Shown piece by piece: positions 18,010 through 28,181 of a DNA stretch of 61,097 bases. The DNA is taken from positions 1 through 61,097 of the forward strand of contig VEQR01000006.1 in the NCBI GenBank assembly GCA_018883125.1, in the 5' to 3' direction. This DNA comes from Candidatus Kapaibacterium sp. (GTDB lineage: Bacteria; Bacteroidota; Ignavibacteria; Kapaibacteriales; Kapaibacteriaceae). A program made the translations under genes and the position numbers. Within the stretch, counting starts at the first letter, position 1; each line of letters starts with the position of its first letter. A model generated the notes under the pieces. That model made no database searches and had not been told where the DNA came from. It saw only the letters and a list, made by a program, of their open reading frames with translations.

Positions 18010-19722
18010 TTAGTTGCCGAGCATGAAGTTTGGATACCGTTGCTGGAGCGCCCGATAGGCATACGAAACGATATCCTCGAGGCAACCTTCCGAGAATGGG
18101 GAGGTAAGTTTCCCATGCTCAACGATCCCCAGAAACGGCTTTGACCCCCCGATGTCGCAGATTGACAAGTACGAACCAAATGCCGTTGCACGATCTGTCT
18201 CCGACCACTTCCAGTACTGCAGTGCGCAGGTCTGGGCCAGGGCATAGTCGATGTAATAGAAGGGGCTTTCGTAGATATGACGCTGGAATTGCCAGACTCG
18301 GCCCTGCTCAGCTGCTAGGAAGCCTTCGGCGTTGCGCCACGGCATGTACATGCGCTCCATTTCGCGCCACTGCGCGTTGCGTTCTGCCGGAGTTGCCGAT
18401 GGGTTGGCGTAGATCCAATGCTGGAAGTGATCCACCGCGCAGCCATAGGGCAAGAACAGCAACGCCCCCTGTAGGTGATAGAACTTGAACTTTTCTGTCT
18501 GGTCCTCAAAGAATAGTTCCATCCACGGCCAGGTCAAAAACTCCATACCCATGGAGTGGATCTCGCAGGCCTCAGCCGTTGGCCAGAAGTACTCGGGGAC
18601 GGCCAGATTACGGCTCCGGTACGCCTGAAAAGCGTGACCGGCCTCGTGCGTCAGGACCTCGATGTCATGAGTGGTCTTGTTGAAGTTGGCAAAAATAAAG
18701 GGTAAACCGTAGGCACTGAAGCTTGTGCAGTAGCCGCCGGTGGCCTTGTTGTCTCGGCTCTTCAGGTCCATGAGCTCAGAGTCGAGCATTAGGCGGAAGA
18801 ACTCGTTGGTCTCGGCAGAAAGCTCACCGTACATCTTTTCAGCCCGCTCAACGATCCAGTCATGATCACCCGAGGCCACCGGATTGCCATCGATGAACTG
18901 CAGCTTTTCATCGGCAGTGGTCATCGTGCCGATTCCGAGGCGCAAGCCCTGCGCCTGGCGCAGTTTTGCGGCCAGAGGCACAACATGCTCGCGCACCTGC
19001 GCGCGGAATTTCTCTACGTCCTCAGCTGTGTAGTCTACGCGGCCAAACTCGATATACCGGAAGTTCGTGTACGAGTCGTAACCGAGCATGGAGGCCTTCT
19101 TGGCGCGAAGCTTCACGAGTTCATCGAAGATCGAATCGAGCTCGTCGGCATTCTTAAGGAGGAAATCTCCCATGGCCGTGTAGGCGCGATGACGGATCCC
19201 TGCATCGGGATCAATCACAAGACGGCCGATCGTTGAAAGGTTATAGGTCTGACCGTCGACGTCGATCTTGGCCGAAGCAGTAATCTCGTTGTAGCGGGTG
19301 GTGAGCTCCGATTCCTGCACAAGAAGATCCTTGATGGACGGCTCAAATGTGAGTGTCCAATTTTGCAGACGTGTCAGAAAAAGCTCGCCAAAGTGATCAG
19401 ACACCGCCTGACGATGCTTTGAGGCCAAAAGGGCTCTGGCAACAGTAATGTCGAGCTCAGTAAGTGACGGACCGTTCTCATCGAAGAACAGCTTCTCAGA
19501 TTTGGCATCAGCATCAGTCACGTTTTGCGTGAACTTCACCTCGGCCAACGACGCCATCGTGTAGGTGTCGATACGAGCGCGATTCCAGTCCGAAACACAT
19601 TGGATAATCTCGGCCGCAGATTCAGCCCCTTGAATGCGAGAAACAATGTCTGCAGTTGAAACGGTCAAGGCTGATAGATCAGGTCGACGGTAGGGAAGCT
19701 GTGAAAAGGTCATGGTTGCCAT
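18010..19722 (-). CDS. M3 family oligoendopeptidase (PepF-like)
   Basis: A 570-aa zinc metallopeptidase that cuts short peptides in the cytosol. The zinc site HEAGH is at residues 359-363 within the VLTHEAGHAFQAY segment, with the third-ligand region HSMGMEFLTWP about 25 residues later. The frame is open back to 19893, but that extension overlaps the TPR gene and lacks similarity to M3 starts; ATG 19722 gives MATMTFSQLPYRRPDL and normal M3 length (560-600 aa). It is the last gene of a seven-gene minus-strand run and is followed by a strong terminator. The Met four codons on (19713) is an alternative start. Confidence 0.92.
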   Translation of the reverse strand: MATMTFSQLPYRRPDLSALTVSTADIVSRIQGAESAAEIIQCVSDWNRARIDTYTMASLAEVKFTQNVTDADAKSEKLFFDENGPSLTELDITVARALLASKHRQAVSDHFGELFLTRLQNWTLTFEPSIKDLLVQESELTTRYNEITASAKIDVDGQTYNLSTIGRLVIDPDAGIRHRAYTAMGDFLLKNADELDSIFDELVKLRAKKASMLGYDSYTNFRYIEFGRVDYTAEDVEKFRAQVREHVVPLAAKLRQAQGLRLGIGTMTTADEKLQFIDGNPVASGDHDWIVERAEKMYGELSAETNEFFRLMLDSELMDLKSRDNKATGGYCTSFSAYGLPFIFANFNKTTHDIEVLTHEAGHAFQAYRSRNLAVPEYFWPTAEACEIHSMGMEFLTWPWMELFFEDQTEKFKFYHLQGALLFLPYGCAVDHFQHWIYANPSATPAERNAQWREMERMYMPWRNAEGFLAAEQGRVWQFQRHIYESPFYYIDYALAQTCALQYWKWSETDRATAFGSYLSICDIGGSKPFLGIVEHGKLTSPFSEGCLEDIVSYAYRALQQRYPNFMLGN

Positions 19723-19753
19723 TGGGAACTTTGGTAAAGGAATTTGTTTTGGG

Positions 19754-21598
19754 TTACTTGCTATCACCGCGCAAACGACGGATCTGCTCGCGTGCATCCG
19801 GAACGATGATTGAACGGGGATAGTTGCGAAGGAGCGTTTCGAGAATCTGTGCCGCCCGAAGAGGTTCGTTACGTTTTGCCACAAGATCGGCATACATCCA
19901 GATCGCTCGGTCGCCGAAAATGGAGTCGGGGTTCATCTCGATGATCTTCTTCAGATGCTCACCGGCGCGAGCACTGTCTCCCACTTCAAGACAGCTCTTG
20001 GCGCAAAGGAGCAGTGAGCGATCACGCAGATCGAGATCGCGTATGCTCGAGATCACCGCCTCGAGTTCCTTGATCGCTTCGGCATGTCGCCTCCGCACAA
20101 CCATCCCCTCAGCTCGGGCAATTGCCTTTACGGACCCCGAATCGTCAAGTGCCAGATTCAGAAGAAGCATTCGGTCGATCGCATCATTCGAGGCAATCGA
20201 ACCGCTCGCTTCGGCAAGGGGCGAGTATAGCGCCTTTGCCGAATCGAGCTGGCCATTCCACAGGAGGATGTCGGCAAGCCGGATCTGCGCCATGTCGGCG
20301 CGGTCTCCCGCAAGCCCCTTGGGTGCAGTGATCACACCATTGAGGACCTCTCGTGCGCGATTATCCTGACCCATGGCGAGGTACATATCGGCTAGCCGTA
20401 GTGCCGCGTCAACAGAACGCGGTGATGCTTTCCAGGTGTTCATCAACCTCAACAGTCGATCACGTGCCGGGTCGATCTCGCGGAGCACATCATCGTAGAG
20501 CAAGCCACTGAAGTACAGCGCATCAGCCACGAGGGGGTTGTTACCGTATCGCGAGATGATGTCGTCATAACGGCGGATCACATCGCGTGCCTCGGTCGGT
20601 GTGATCGTCGTGGCTCCGCGCATGCGGAGCTCAAGGCTACGTACCGAGCCAAATGCGGCCGACATCACCATGTTGGCTTCTTTTGACCGACGCGCGACCT
20701 CGTCGTATGCCTGCAGTGCAACATCGTATTGTTCAGAGGAGCGCGCGCCTTCGGCGAACATCAACAGTTCACTACCGGGAACAGCCGAACGCTGATCTAG
20801 CTGCGAGATCACATCAAACGCATCCTTCCAACGCTTTGTTTCCCGGAAAAACCAGGCCGACAGGCGAAGATTCTTCACTACCGTTCGAGGCAGTTCGGCC
20901 AGACTTTCGGCGATAATGGTTTGCCCACCGTCAAAGGAAAGAAGCATACTCAGGCGTCGCTCTGCAGCTAACTCATCGCCGTCGTTAGAAAATGCCGCGA
21001 TAACGTCAGCAACGGCACCGGAAACATCACCGGATGCGGAACGGAGCTTGAAGACCTCGTCAGCATACGCGTTGGCCGAACCATTTCGGGTCCGCGCAGC
21101 AAGAAATGATTCAAGAGCATCAGCATGAAGAAACAACTCCATCTGATCCCTACCGATTCGTACAATCGTAGATTCATCATCATCAGAGAGAGACCGCGCC
21201 TTTTCCCACCATGAACGCGCATTATCGAGTTTATTCTGTCGAGCATAGAGCGTTCCGACGAGGATCGCATCATCGGGCGACTTTGTTGCGATTGCCTTCT
21301 TTTCGGCAAGGGGAAGAAGTGCCGCGTACTGACCAAGTCCACTCAGTGAGCGGACGACTCCACTGAAGTAGGAATCATTGCGCGGATCAGCAGCATGCAG
21401 CTCCTGGTACAACCGTGCAGCATTTCGGAAGTCGCCCGTGCGTTCATAGGCAGTTGCAATGCGGAACTTGTCCGAATCATCGAAGCGGGCACCGATAGCA
21501 GGCTCCGCAACAAAGGAGTTCGCGTAAACACCGGTCGAAAGAAGAACGCTCGTAACGATGTTCGTGCAAAGCATTGTCAGTACCATTCTTTCGATCAT
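19754..21598 (-). CDS. Exported tetratricopeptide-repeat protein
   Basis: A 614-aa helical repeat protein with a signal-peptide-like N-terminus ending near GVYANS. The repeats have the TPR spacing of A, G, Y and P residues (for example DFRNAARLYQELHAADPRND near residue 50 and EPLRAAQILETLLRNYPRS near the C-terminus). Choosing ATG 21598 gives an ATGA overlap with the upstream M24 peptidase gene. The frame also contains Met at 21607 and 21586. Such proteins resemble YbgF/BamD-like envelope scaffolds; the partner is unknown. It lies between two peptidase genes. Confidence 0.8.
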   Translation of the reverse strand: MIERMVLTMLCTNIVTSVLLSTGVYANSFVAEPAIGARFDDSDKFRIATAYERTGDFRNAARLYQELHAADPRNDSYFSGVVRSLSGLGQYAALLPLAEKKAIATKSPDDAILVGTLYARQNKLDNARSWWEKARSLSDDDESTIVRIGRDQMELFLHADALESFLAARTRNGSANAYADEVFKLRSASGDVSGAVADVIAAFSNDGDELAAERRLSMLLSFDGGQTIIAESLAELPRTVVKNLRLSAWFFRETKRWKDAFDVISQLDQRSAVPGSELLMFAEGARSSEQYDVALQAYDEVARRSKEANMVMSAAFGSVRSLELRMRGATTITPTEARDVIRRYDDIISRYGNNPLVADALYFSGLLYDDVLREIDPARDRLLRLMNTWKASPRSVDAALRLADMYLAMGQDNRAREVLNGVITAPKGLAGDRADMAQIRLADILLWNGQLDSAKALYSPLAEASGSIASNDAIDRMLLLNLALDDSGSVKAIARAEGMVVRRRHAEAIKELEAVISSIRDLDLRDRSLLLCAKSCLEVGDSARAGEHLKKIIEMNPDSIFGDRAIWMYADLVAKRNEPLRAAQILETLLRNYPRSIIVPDAREQIRRLRGDSK

Positions 21599-22800
21599 AC
21601 AGACCAACCCTGCGACATCAATGGAAGGACGCGCTGTTGTATTGGTTCACTCGGCACAAGTACCTGCTGGTCGTGTGTGATGATCACATCGATCTCCGTG
21701 CGCAAACCCAGAACATCAGGAATGTACATGCCCGGCTCAATGGAGAACGATGTCCCCGGCAGAATCCGTCTCGTGTCATGTGTCTCGAAGTCATCCATGT
21801 TTGCACCCGGACCGTGCACTTGTGTTGTAATGTTATGACCGGTTCGATGTATAAATGCATGCCCCATACCGGAAGCATCGATGACGCCTCTGCAGGCACG
21901 GTCGACTTCGAATCCGGAAACAGGTGTTGCTGATGCAAACCTATCACGGACAAGTTGGAGTGCTTCATCTCTTCCACGACGAATGATCGCGAAGCTCGAT
22001 TCGACGTCGTCGGGAACAACTTCTCCCGTGTACCCAACCCAGGTAATGTCGGCAAAGACCGACCCCGGAGCATCATGTCGGCACCAGGCGTCGATAAGGA
22101 CGACCATCTCCGGCTCGATATCACTGCTAACAAGGCGCGTAGGTGCGTAATGGGGCGACGCCGCGTTTGGGCCGATCGCCACGATCGGAGCAGCGTCTGT
22201 GGTTAGCCCCTTACGCTGAAACTCCGACATGATGAACGACTGCACGTCGTACTCTGAGACACGTCCCTTGCGTTCGATGGACTTCCGAATGAAACCGAAG
22301 GCATCCATCACGGTCTCACGGAGCTGCCCGGCCGCTACGCAAGCACCGGCGATCTGATCCTCGCTAAGCACGCTGGTGAACTCCTGCAGCATATCGGCCG
22401 AACTGACAACTTCGACACCGAAGGAGCGAATCAGCTCCACAATGCCGGCATCAACCTTGCTGATCACCGGCAGGCGCCCCATGGGAGAATACTCCATCGC
22501 TACCTGCGTGAAGGGGGCCAAGTGCTCCTGAACAATGCGCTCCCAGGAATCCCGTGTGTCGTACACTACTGCGTGGATGTCTAGGTGCGCCAAAGGATTC
22601 TGCTCCATTCGATGAGTGATCTTCACCGGACGTCCTTTCGCCGGAACGATTACCATCCATCGCCTTGTGCAGTGAGCATTAGGTTCGAGTTGCAGGATGT
22701 TCCATGCAAGTTCATTCGAGTGACGCATGTCATAGAGCACCCACGCGTCAATGTTGTTGGTTGCAACGGAGCGTTGCAATTCGCTAAAGAGGGCATTCAT
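21595..22800 (-). CDS. M24 family aminopeptidase (Xaa-Pro peptidase-like)
   Basis: A 401-aa protein with an N-terminal creatinase-like domain (residues 1 to about 150) and a C-terminal pita-bread domain. The five metal ligands are visible in order: Asp in VVLIDAW, Asp in FADITWVG, His in HRTGHNI, Glu in SIEPGMY and Glu in LRTEIDV. It cleaves N-terminal residues, typically before proline. ATGA overlaps join it to meaB upstream and to the TPR gene downstream. The divergent N-terminal domain leaves the exact specificity open. Confidence 0.9.
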   Translation of the reverse strand: MNALFSELQRSVATNNIDAWVLYDMRHSNELAWNILQLEPNAHCTRRWMVIVPAKGRPVKITHRMEQNPLAHLDIHAVVYDTRDSWERIVQEHLAPFTQVAMEYSPMGRLPVISKVDAGIVELIRSFGVEVVSSADMLQEFTSVLSEDQIAGACVAAGQLRETVMDAFGFIRKSIERKGRVSEYDVQSFIMSEFQRKGLTTDAAPIVAIGPNAASPHYAPTRLVSSDIEPEMVVLIDAWCRHDAPGSVFADITWVGYTGEVVPDDVESSFAIIRRGRDEALQLVRDRFASATPVSGFEVDRACRGVIDASGMGHAFIHRTGHNITTQVHGPGANMDDFETHDTRRILPGTSFSIEPGMYIPDVLGLRTEIDVIITHDQQVLVPSEPIQQRVLPLMSQGWSV

Positions 22801-23795
22801 TGTACCTCCGTGATCAACATCTGAATTCTGTCCAGCAGACGATGAACGCCCAGACTTGGTGCCATCCTTCCCAGTACGGATTGTTCCCTGGCCACATCAC
22901 ATGCTGACCGAAACTCCTGCATGGCAAGTAGTCGCTGCAACATTTCAGAACTCAGCACACGATCAAACCATTCGCCACGCTGTTGGCGTCGCTGATGGTC
23001 GATCGTGGCGGCACGTGTGTTGTCAAAGAATCGATGGAGCGCATCGATCACGGTATCAAAGCCATCGCCGGTGGCATTACTAACCACGTGAACAGGTGTT
23101 TGCCAGTCTGATGCCGTAGGGATCATGTACCGCAGTGCACTTGTGATCTGGGCCGCCGACCGTTTCGATGCAGCCGCATCGAGATCGGATTTTGTCACGA
23201 CCACGGCATGCGCCACTTCCATGATCCCACGCTTGATACCCTGCACATCATCGCCGCTGTTGGGTAAAGCCAGAAGCAGGAACATGTCGACCATTGTTGC
23301 AACGTCGATCTCGCTCTGCCCCACACCAACCGTCTCGATGATGATCGTGTCGAAACCTGCCTGTTCACACAAGACGATGGCATCGCGTGTGCTGGGTGCA
23401 GCGCCCCCTAGGGTTGCTTTGGATGGGGTAGGTCGAATGAAAGCGTTGGCGCGCTGCCCCAACTCCAGCATCCGAACCTTGTCACCAAGGATGCTGCCGC
23501 CACTGCGACGGCTACTTGGATCGACTGCCAGAACGGCTACACTTCGTCCGGTATCGGTAAGAATGCAGCCAAGACGTTCGATGAATGTGCTCTTTCCCAC
23601 TCCCGGTGGACCTGTACAACCGATCCTCCATGACGGATTGGGCTGGTGCTGACAGCGCTCCAGGAGAGCATAAGCTAGTTCTCGATCGGCCGGAAGCGAG
23701 CTCTCAAGAAGCGAGAGACTGCGCGCCAACGCACGGCGCTGACCACGGCGAATATCTGCATACAGAGAATCGGCTGTTTCGATGGTCGAAGACAC
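22797..23795 (-). CDS. meaB: MeaB/ArgK-type P-loop GTPase
   Basis: A 332-aa GTPase of the G3E/MeaB family, chaperones that load or repair adenosylcobalamin in methylmalonyl-CoA or related mutases. Walker A GPPGVGKST is at residues 62-70; AVDPSSRRSGGSILGD, ETVGVGQSE and VVTKSD (the guanine-specificity motif) follow in order. No mutase gene is present in the window, which is unusual because the two are often adjacent. It is three bases after glmS and overlaps the M24 peptidase by ATGA. Family is confident; the partner mutase is inferred to lie elsewhere. Confidence 0.92.
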   Translation of the reverse strand: MSSTIETADSLYADIRRGQRRALARSLSLLESSLPADRELAYALLERCQHQPNPSWRIGCTGPPGVGKSTFIERLGCILTDTGRSVAVLAVDPSSRRSGGSILGDKVRMLELGQRANAFIRPTPSKATLGGAAPSTRDAIVLCEQAGFDTIIIETVGVGQSEIDVATMVDMFLLLALPNSGDDVQGIKRGIMEVAHAVVVTKSDLDAAASKRSAAQITSALRYMIPTASDWQTPVHVVSNATGDGFDTVIDALHRFFDNTRAATIDHQRRQQRGEWFDRVLSSEMLQRLLAMQEFRSACDVAREQSVLGRMAPSLGVHRLLDRIQMLITEVQ

Positions 23796-23798
23796 GGC

Positions 23799-25631
23799 TT
23801 ACTCCACCGTGACGCTCTTGGCAAGATTCCGTGGCATGTCAACATTGCACCCACGTTCTACAGCAATGTAATAGGCAAGCAGCTGCAACGGAATCGACGT
23901 CAGGATCGGCGTTAGCATCGCAAGGGTCTTGGGAACGCGGATGACGTGTGTTGCCACATCGGCAATGCGATCATCGTCGGCATCGGCAATGGCGATCACC
24001 TGACCGTTACGGGCCCGAACTTCCTCGATATTCGAGCGAATCTTATCGTAGATCTCGTCCCTCGGAGCGATGAACACCACCGGCATGTTCTCGTCAATAA
24101 GTGCAATCGGGCCGTGTTTCATCTCGGCAGCGGGATACCCCTCGGCATGGATGTAGGATATCTCCTTGAGCTTCAGGGCGCCTTCAAGAGCGGCAGGGAA
24201 GTTGACACCGCGACCTAGGTACAGGAAGTTCGACGCCCCGGCGTACTGTTTTGCTATGGCCCGAATCGGCTCTACGTTGTCCAGTATCCGCGTGATGTGC
24301 TCTGGGATCATCTCTAGTTCGCGAGCGATCTCCTTACCCTGCTCGGCGGACACGTTTCTCATGCGTCCCAGGTACAGGGCAAACTGCGCAAGAACGCACA
24401 GTTGCGATGTAAAGGCCTTGGTGGACGCAACACCGATCTCGGGACCGGCATGCAGATATACCCCGGCATCTGTTTCGCGGGCAATGGTACTTCCTACGAC
24501 ATTGACCATGCCGATTACCGTAGCACCCTTCAACTTAGCCTCGCGGATTGCGGCAAGTGTGTCTGCTGTTTCACCACTCTGAGAAATGGCAATGACAACG
24601 TCATCTGGGTTGATGATCGGATTCCGATAGCGGAATTCGCTGGCATATTCTACTTCAACCGGAATACGCGCCAGGGTCTCAATGAGGTACTCACCGACAA
24701 GCCCAGCATGCCATGAGGTGCCACAAGCCGTAATGATAAACCGTGGCGCAGATCGAAGCTTTTCGGCTACGCTGGCAAGGCCACCGAGACGAACAGTTCC
24801 GTCCTCGGAGCGGAGTCGACCTCGAAATCCATCACGAAAGGTGATGGGTTGCTCGTAGATCTCTTTGAGCATAAAGTGTTCAAAGCCACCACGCTCGATC
24901 TGCTCGAGCTCGAAGGCAATCTCCTCGACCACGCTGCGAGTGTCCACATTTTCGATGGTCTTCGTTGCAAATCCGTCCCGACGAAGAATGGCCATCTCAT
25001 TTTCTTGCAGGTACACCACCTGCCGCGTGTGCGAGATCACCGCCGAGGCATCCGAGGCAACAAGGTACTCACCATTTCCAATGCCCAGGATCAGGGGGCT
25101 GCCACGCCGGGCCGCAATGATCATGTCGGGCTCATGGGAGCTGACGACGACTATACCAAACGTTCCTTCAACTTCAGCCAGAGCGGTGCGGACGGAAAGC
25201 TCAAGATCATTCAGCGTCTCGTAGAGCATGCCGATAAAGACCGCCAGAACTTCGCTATCAGTATCCGACTGGAAGGTATATCCGGCATTGAGCAGCTTCT
25301 TTTTAATCGTGAGGTAGTTCTCGATGATGCCGTTATGGACAAGCCCGATCGACCCGCTCATGTCCATGTGCGGATGCGCATTGACGTCATTGGGAACACC
25401 ATGAGTGGCCCACCGCGTGTGGCCCACGCCCACAGTACCATCGAGAGCGTGCACGTCGCTGGCACGTTCGAGGTCGACAACGCGCCCGGCCTTTTTAGCT
25501 ATGCCAAGTCCGTCGGGCGTGATACAGCAGATGCCCGCAGAATCATACCCGCGGTATTCGAGACGCTTCAGGCCGCTGATGATCAGCGGAGCGGCCGGCT
25601 TAGAGCCGATATATCCAACGATTCCACACAT
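23799..25631 (-). CDS. glmS: Glutamine-fructose-6-phosphate aminotransferase (isomerizing)
   Basis: A 610-aa enzyme that makes glucosamine-6-phosphate from fructose-6-phosphate and glutamine, the first committed step to peptidoglycan and LPS amino sugars. It starts MCGIVGYIG, so Cys2 is the glutaminase nucleophile. The N-terminal amidotransferase domain runs to about residue 240 and two SIS domains follow, with ISQSGETADT, TKAFTSQL and the C-terminal PRNLAKSVTVE tail. Length is canonical. It follows lptD with a 21-base gap, so no glmS ribozyme could fit. Confidence 0.97.
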   Translation of the reverse strand: MCGIVGYIGSKPAAPLIISGLKRLEYRGYDSAGICCITPDGLGIAKKAGRVVDLERASDVHALDGTVGVGHTRWATHGVPNDVNAHPHMDMSGSIGLVHNGIIENYLTIKKKLLNAGYTFQSDTDSEVLAVFIGMLYETLNDLELSVRTALAEVEGTFGIVVVSSHEPDMIIAARRGSPLILGIGNGEYLVASDASAVISHTRQVVYLQENEMAILRRDGFATKTIENVDTRSVVEEIAFELEQIERGGFEHFMLKEIYEQPITFRDGFRGRLRSEDGTVRLGGLASVAEKLRSAPRFIITACGTSWHAGLVGEYLIETLARIPVEVEYASEFRYRNPIINPDDVVIAISQSGETADTLAAIREAKLKGATVIGMVNVVGSTIARETDAGVYLHAGPEIGVASTKAFTSQLCVLAQFALYLGRMRNVSAEQGKEIARELEMIPEHITRILDNVEPIRAIAKQYAGASNFLYLGRGVNFPAALEGALKLKEISYIHAEGYPAAEMKHGPIALIDENMPVVFIAPRDEIYDKIRSNIEEVRARNGQVIAIADADDDRIADVATHVIRVPKTLAMLTPILTSIPLQLLAYYIAVERGCNVDMPRNLAKSVTVE

Positions 25632-25652
25632 GGGCGCAAGTTACGGAGTCAA

Positions 25653-28181
25653 CTACCGATACAACGGCGTTGATTGTTTCGGAATAACAAGGTCTCGAAG
25701 TTGCGTGGCCGACGCACCAAAGCGCAGGAAGAACCCCCGATTGAATCCAAGGGGCACCCAGTTCAGGGTGAGATACCAGCAGTGGATCTGCTTTGATAGG
25801 TCAATAATCGGATTCAAAACGGTGCCTGTGAGAAGATCGATGGTGCCCGACACCCCCATGCGCGTTGTTGGAGTGAGTGAAAGCGACCCTCGAATAACAG
25901 CGTTGAGCGACTGCGACGTCATATCCGGATTAGGCTGCGACAAGCTGTAGATGAGCTGTCCCGAAACCTCCCATGGCATGTCAAGGGGCGTCCAGCCGGG
26001 ACTCTGATCACCAAACACGTCCGATATAGACTGCTCAGAGTTCAGGCGGCTGTCGAAACGCGATCGAAGATCGCGCGTTGACGTTGATGTGTCGTCAGTT
26101 CGACGATCACTTCGCGTTGGACTTGCACCTGACGAGCTGAAACGTGATCCCACCTGCAGATTTAGGCTGGTAAGCCGGGCAAGCCCCTTGCCAGCGCCCA
26201 GAACTGTGGAGTTGATCTCACGCCATGTCTCGCGACCGGTTGCGGGATCTGGCGTCTTGACCTGGTCATACGGATTCAGTGTGCCGCTTAGATTGAACTC
26301 CAGTGCGTCCAGCATGGGCGTGCGAAAGTTGAAGAACACCGGTGAAAGACCTAGCGAGTCTGCTGCCAGATTATACGATGTGCTCAACGTAAGCGTAAAT
26401 ATTTCCAAAGGCTTACCAACAGTGTCAGCGTCCATCGACTTGATGGATACGCGGTTGAGGAACGATCCTGTGAGGAGCATTTGCGTCTGGCGAGAGGCAA
26501 GACCGCCCACACTCCCAAAGCGCTGGTAGGAGACTGTCTGACCGGTAACGGGGCTAGTGTACTGTCCAAAGAATCCGAGAGTCGTGTCCGACTGATCCGG
26601 AACATACGTCAATCCGATGTTGGGTTGTAGCGTGTGCCGAATGGCCTGAATGCCAAGCACTTTGGGGTAGGCCAGACCGTAGAGAAAGGTAGAGACATTT
26701 ACTCCCATTCCGTAGGTGTACTCGCGAAAAAAGCCCGATTCTCGGGATGTCTGTACCGTGCTATCAGCAGGATTAACGCTCTGGGTGTAGCGTTGGAAAT
26801 ACCAGTTTTCGGAGTAAGTGATCGACGGGGCAACAATCAGATTGCCAAGCTTGGGCGTCAACGTCAACGATGGCCGATGCTCGACGACAGAAGATTCACT
26901 TACCCGAAATGCACCGGTGTCAGCAGATCTCTGCGCGCTCGCAGTATAGCGCCCAGTGGCGCGATAGGAGAATTGCACCTCCGAAAGCCATGAATCGGCG
27001 TCGACCATTGACTTGAACGGCTGCAACTGAGGTATACTGAAATTGACAACGGGGCTCTGTGTAGTTGAACCGTTGATCAGATTCTGGTCCCGCGTATAAC
27101 CTGCATTGAAGGTCATTCCATTGTAGAACGTCCGCTGGTAGGACACATTACTTCGGGCATTCTGCCTAACGCGGTCATTTGGATTCAACGACGTATTCTG
27201 CAACAGCCGCTGAGTTCCGTAGAAAATGTCGGCCACAATGTTCTCACCCGGCCGCAACTGCTGAGAGTGGGAGAGCTGCAGACCAAGGTTCGTGGCAAAG
27301 GGATCGGTCACCGCGAACCTCGTGTAGCCAAAGCGCACCTCGGCCCGCCCCTGCATACGGTCGCGGACAACGTATTGCCCCCTTCCGTACAGAGTGAAAC
27401 CGCCTTTGGTGGTAAGGTCCGTTGTTAACTCCGCATCTACGTAGTCGCTGATCGCAAAGTAGTATCCGAGATTCTGCAGCACCACACCACGATCCGCGGT
27501 TACCACCGGCGAGGGAACAATGATGCCCGAGCGACGTCCCTGCTCAATGGGGAAGTACATTCCAAGCGGAAGAGCGAAAATGGGAATGTCGTCAACATAC
27601 CAGATGAGCGGATCGAGGAAGATCTTCTCGTTGGCCACCACCTTCATCTTTGGTGACGTAAAGTAAAAATGTGGATGGGGGGCGTCGCATGTGGTGTAAC
27701 ACCCACCATCGACAAATGCCGTTTTTTCATCGACGCGCTTTATGGCTGAACCGTAGTAATACCCACCTTCAACCGACGTTTCACCAAACTCAACTCGGCC
27801 CTTGCGAGTCTCGAAATTGTACACCATCGACTTACCCGCATACTCGGTGGCACCATCACGAAACATCGGGAAGCCACTGATCAAGCCACTCGAGTCGCGC
27901 ACCCCTTCGGCCTTCATGGTGGCGGCGCTGAAATCGATGACGATTCGACTGGATTCGAGGCGCTGCTCTCGCATGTCAACACGCGCGTCCCCGCGCAGCG
28001 TCAGGGTGCGATCCTTTACACGCAGATGGGCACTGTCACGCGCCGTGAATACAACGACAGTATCACTGCCGCCGGTCTCTGCTGGGACCGACACCCTCGC
28101 GGTATCCTGCGCCAATAGCCCACCACCAATCAGGTGAAGACACACAAGACAAAGCAGTGGTATGTGCGCCGCCGGTGGCAT
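25653..28181 (-). CDS. lptD: LptD-type LPS-assembly outer-membrane protein
   Basis: An 842-aa protein with a signal peptide (residues 1-25, ending LLAQ). An OstA/LptA-like beta-taco domain spans about 30-150 (LRGDARVDMREQRLES, GKSMVYNFETRKGRVEFGE). A large C-terminal beta-barrel of alternating amphipathic strands follows and ends at an outer-membrane-like C-terminus. The CYTTCDAPHPHFYF segment carries the Cys pair common in Bacteroidota-type LptD proteins. Its role is final insertion of LPS into the outer leaflet. It is coupled by TGATG to the LolA-like gene upstream and precedes glmS, linking LPS export with amino-sugar supply. Confidence 0.85.
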   Translation of the reverse strand: MPPAAHIPLLCLVCLHLIGGGLLAQDTARVSVPAETGGSDTVVVFTARDSAHLRVKDRTLTLRGDARVDMREQRLESSRIVIDFSAATMKAEGVRDSSGLISGFPMFRDGATEYAGKSMVYNFETRKGRVEFGETSVEGGYYYGSAIKRVDEKTAFVDGGCYTTCDAPHPHFYFTSPKMKVVANEKIFLDPLIWYVDDIPIFALPLGMYFPIEQGRRSGIIVPSPVVTADRGVVLQNLGYYFAISDYVDAELTTDLTTKGGFTLYGRGQYVVRDRMQGRAEVRFGYTRFAVTDPFATNLGLQLSHSQQLRPGENIVADIFYGTQRLLQNTSLNPNDRVRQNARSNVSYQRTFYNGMTFNAGYTRDQNLINGSTTQSPVVNFSIPQLQPFKSMVDADSWLSEVQFSYRATGRYTASAQRSADTGAFRVSESSVVEHRPSLTLTPKLGNLIVAPSITYSENWYFQRYTQSVNPADSTVQTSRESGFFREYTYGMGVNVSTFLYGLAYPKVLGIQAIRHTLQPNIGLTYVPDQSDTTLGFFGQYTSPVTGQTVSYQRFGSVGGLASRQTQMLLTGSFLNRVSIKSMDADTVGKPLEIFTLTLSTSYNLAADSLGLSPVFFNFRTPMLDALEFNLSGTLNPYDQVKTPDPATGRETWREINSTVLGAGKGLARLTSLNLQVGSRFSSSGASPTRSDRRTDDTSTSTRDLRSRFDSRLNSEQSISDVFGDQSPGWTPLDMPWEVSGQLIYSLSQPNPDMTSQSLNAVIRGSLSLTPTTRMGVSGTIDLLTGTVLNPIIDLSKQIHCWYLTLNWVPLGFNRGFFLRFGASATQLRDLVIPKQSTPLYR

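Noticed and set aside
23796..25652. A glmS ribozyme upstream of glmS
   Set aside because: Only 21 bases separate lptD and glmS, too short for the ribozyme.
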